Positions 6,589-7,332 of a stretch of 7,332 bases of DNA are shown piece after piece (the first letter of the stretch is position 1; the number at the start of each line of letters is the position of its first letter). The translations under genes were made by a program, and so were the position numbers. Source of the stretch: Cyrtobacter comes. Its GTDB lineage: Bacteria; Pseudomonadota; Alphaproteobacteria; Rickettsiales; Midichloriaceae. Below the pieces are notes generated by a model. It did no database searches, was not told where the DNA came from, and saw nothing but the letters and a program-made list of their open reading frames with translations. The stretch covers positions 1 to 7,332 of the forward strand of contig NZ_JARGYT010000064.1 in the NCBI RefSeq assembly GCF_034470605.1. Direction: 5' to 3'.

Positions 6589-6616
6589 TTGCTTTATCAT
6601 ATCGCCACGCTATGAT
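6589..6616 (+). promoter_or_regulatory. Likely promoter of the plus-strand pseudogene
   Basis: TTGCTT (6589-6594) and TATGAT (6611-6616) are separated by 16 bp, giving a reasonable sigma-70 promoter with a start near 6623 and a leader of roughly 23 nt before the ATG at 6646. It diverges from the nfu promoter about 160 bp away. The leader lacks a clear Shine-Dalgarno. Confidence 0.45.
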
Positions 6617-6626
6617 CACGATCATA
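6611..6626. promoter_or_regulatory. Operator-like inverted repeat over the -10 box and start site
   Basis: TATGATC (6611-6617) and GATCATA (6620-6626) are perfect 7-bp arms around a 2-bp centre. The left arm includes the predicted -10 box and the right arm covers the expected transcription start, which is where a dimeric repressor would act. No regulator gene is nearby to pair with it. The call rests only on symmetry and position. Confidence 0.4.
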
Positions 6627-6645
6627 CTTTAATACTGCGCGAATT

Positions 6646-7228
6646 ATGTCAGATTCACATAACGCTATAATAAGCAAGTCGGACGTTATATCATCTAGTT
6701 TTTTTGCTATAAGACAGTATACCGTTACTGATGGTGACGCATACGCATTCTATTCTGGCATGTCTAAAATGCTGGCAAAGTGTATAACGAATCAGGGAGA
6801 TCCACAATCTGGTATATATAGGCCGTTTAATCCGCTTTATAGCACACAAAACGATCATCACGCACGCATCGGTTTAGGGATCTATAGCCAAAGCGGTGAT
6901 ACTGCTCAACCTATGAGTAGTTAATTATATATACGCTTATGATGAAAAAAGTGACCCACTTGTAACATTCTATCAAAAAATTGACGCATGCTTTGGCCTT
7001 AGCGATGATAAAAATTACACACGCACAGAACATGGTCTTACCTTTAAGAATAAGTATGAATTTATCCTAGGCAATCCCAATCCACGTAGACTAGACCCTT
7101 CAGAACCTCCGTTTGTAAAACCTTATTCTATATATAAAGTTGGTCTGGTATTAGGCTTCAATATAAAAGCTGTATGCCCAGAAGAAGATAGACATTATTA
7201 TAAATTCATACTGTATAGGCACTGTTAA
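6646..7228 (+). pseudogene. Unrecognised gene, frameshifted near 6920 and truncated by an IS5-like element
   Basis: The first frame runs from ATG at 6646 to TAA at 6922-6924 (92 codons, starting MSDSHNAIISK). Coding then continues one frame over from about 6917 to TAA at 7226-7228 (103 codons), with no usable start codon in that half. Removing one T from AGTTAATT near 6920 joins them as QPMSS-NYIYAYDEKSDP. The product looks soluble, with no signal peptide or membrane segment, and the second half is rich in charged and aromatic residues. I do not recognise the family. The last codons (from 7218) and the stop belong to the IS end, so the native C-terminus is lost. A sequencing error at the frameshift cannot be excluded, but the IS truncation stands regardless. 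It is probably an accessory or lineage-specific gene in decay. Confidence 0.7.
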
Positions 7229-7332
7229 CAAAGGTTGTATTTAATAGATGCTAAAGCTATAAAGGCAAGGAAAGAGAGATCGGATTTCTCAAATCGTAAT
7301 GCTAAGCGTCGATTTTCTTTGAGTTTAGCGAA
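7218..7332 (-). mobile_element. Right-hand end of an IS5-like insertion sequence (runs off right edge)
   Basis: Downstream of the interrupted gene, sequence beginning GGCACTGTTAACAAAGG at 7218 has the look of an insertion-sequence terminal repeat; several IS5- and IS6-family ends begin GGCnCTGTT. It leads straight into the 3' end of a transposase on the minus strand. The other terminus lies outside the window, so the exact boundary and any target duplication are not visible. The bases just outside are CTGTATA. Confidence 0.7.
7225..7332 (-). CDS. IS5-family transposase, C-terminal part (partial)
   Basis: The last 35 codons of a DDE transposase enter from the right edge: FAKLKENRRLALRFEKSDLS followed by FLAFIALASIKYNLC and TAA at 7227-7225. 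This matches the usual end of IS5/DDE_Tnp_1-type transposases, FAKLKxxRRIATRYDK...FLAFIxLASxxxxL, where the helix carrying the catalytic Glu lies just before FAKLK and so just outside the window. The frame is clean to the edge, so this copy may be intact. It converges on the plus-strand pseudogene, and the stop codons of the two overlap in the sequence GTTAAC. Confidence 0.82.
   Translation of the reverse strand, partial: FAKLKENRRLALRFEKSDLSFLAFIALASIKYNLC

Noticed and set aside
6401..6625. Minus-strand 74-codon frame upstream of nfu
   Set aside because: It covers the nfu promoter and the divergent promoter region, has no recognised motif and is Ile-rich as expected of AT-rich noncoding DNA.
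7223..7332. Plus-strand reading at the right edge with a run resembling ribosomal protein L28 (NRNAKRRF)
   Set aside because: The opposite strand gives a clean IS5 transposase C-terminus with its stop, a far better explanation.

Overview
The window is an AT-rich bacterial segment that looks like the genome of an alphaproteobacterial endosymbiont, most likely order Rickettsiales. A Midichloria-like lineage would fit, but this is inferred from style and not proven. The basis is the low GC, the two-domain mitochondrial-type Nfu protein (N-terminal TPNPxTLKFL motif plus C-terminal CSGC), compact housekeeping genes with GTG and TTG starts, and insertion-sequence debris at both ends.

Layout, left to right. 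Positions 1-188 hold the broken N-terminal end of an IS1/InsA-like transposase on the minus strand, with a perfect 24-bp palindrome at its 5' edge (177-200). Positions 201-617 are AT-rich with no gene I can support. Then comes a minus-strand block of core genes: dnaJ (618-1769), miaA (1897-2763), murG (2753-3817), nrdR (3810-4256), a 242-bp spacer, glmM (4499-5833) and an nfu-type Fe-S carrier gene (5833-6390). In transcription order this is nfu-glmM, spacer, nrdR-murG-miaA, then dnaJ with its own upstream gap. The genes in each cluster overlap by 1, 8 and 11 bases, so translational coupling is likely. A good sigma-70 promoter (TTGATG, 17 bp, TATAAT) precedes nfu. A heat-shock-like promoter may precede dnaJ.

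Divergent from nfu, on the plus strand, is an unrecognised gene (from 6646) that is now a pseudogene. It carries a one-base frameshift near 6920 and is cut off at about 7218 by the end of an IS5-like element, whose transposase C-terminus runs in from the right on the minus strand (7225-7332). The dead gene still has a recognisable promoter with an operator-like inverted repeat over its -10 box.

Functionally the core genes cover Fe-S cluster delivery (Nfu), the amino-sugar precursor of peptidoglycan (GlmM), the lipid II glycosyltransferase (MurG), ribonucleotide reductase regulation (NrdR), tRNA A37 prenylation (MiaA) and the DnaK co-chaperone (DnaJ). GlmM and MurG together suggest that the organism, or a recent ancestor, makes peptidoglycan precursors. 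I see no CRISPR array, tRNA, rRNA, toxin-antitoxin pair, defence locus or other obviously new system. The interest lies in the IS-edged margins, the decayed gene, and some unusual residues in GlmM and MurG.
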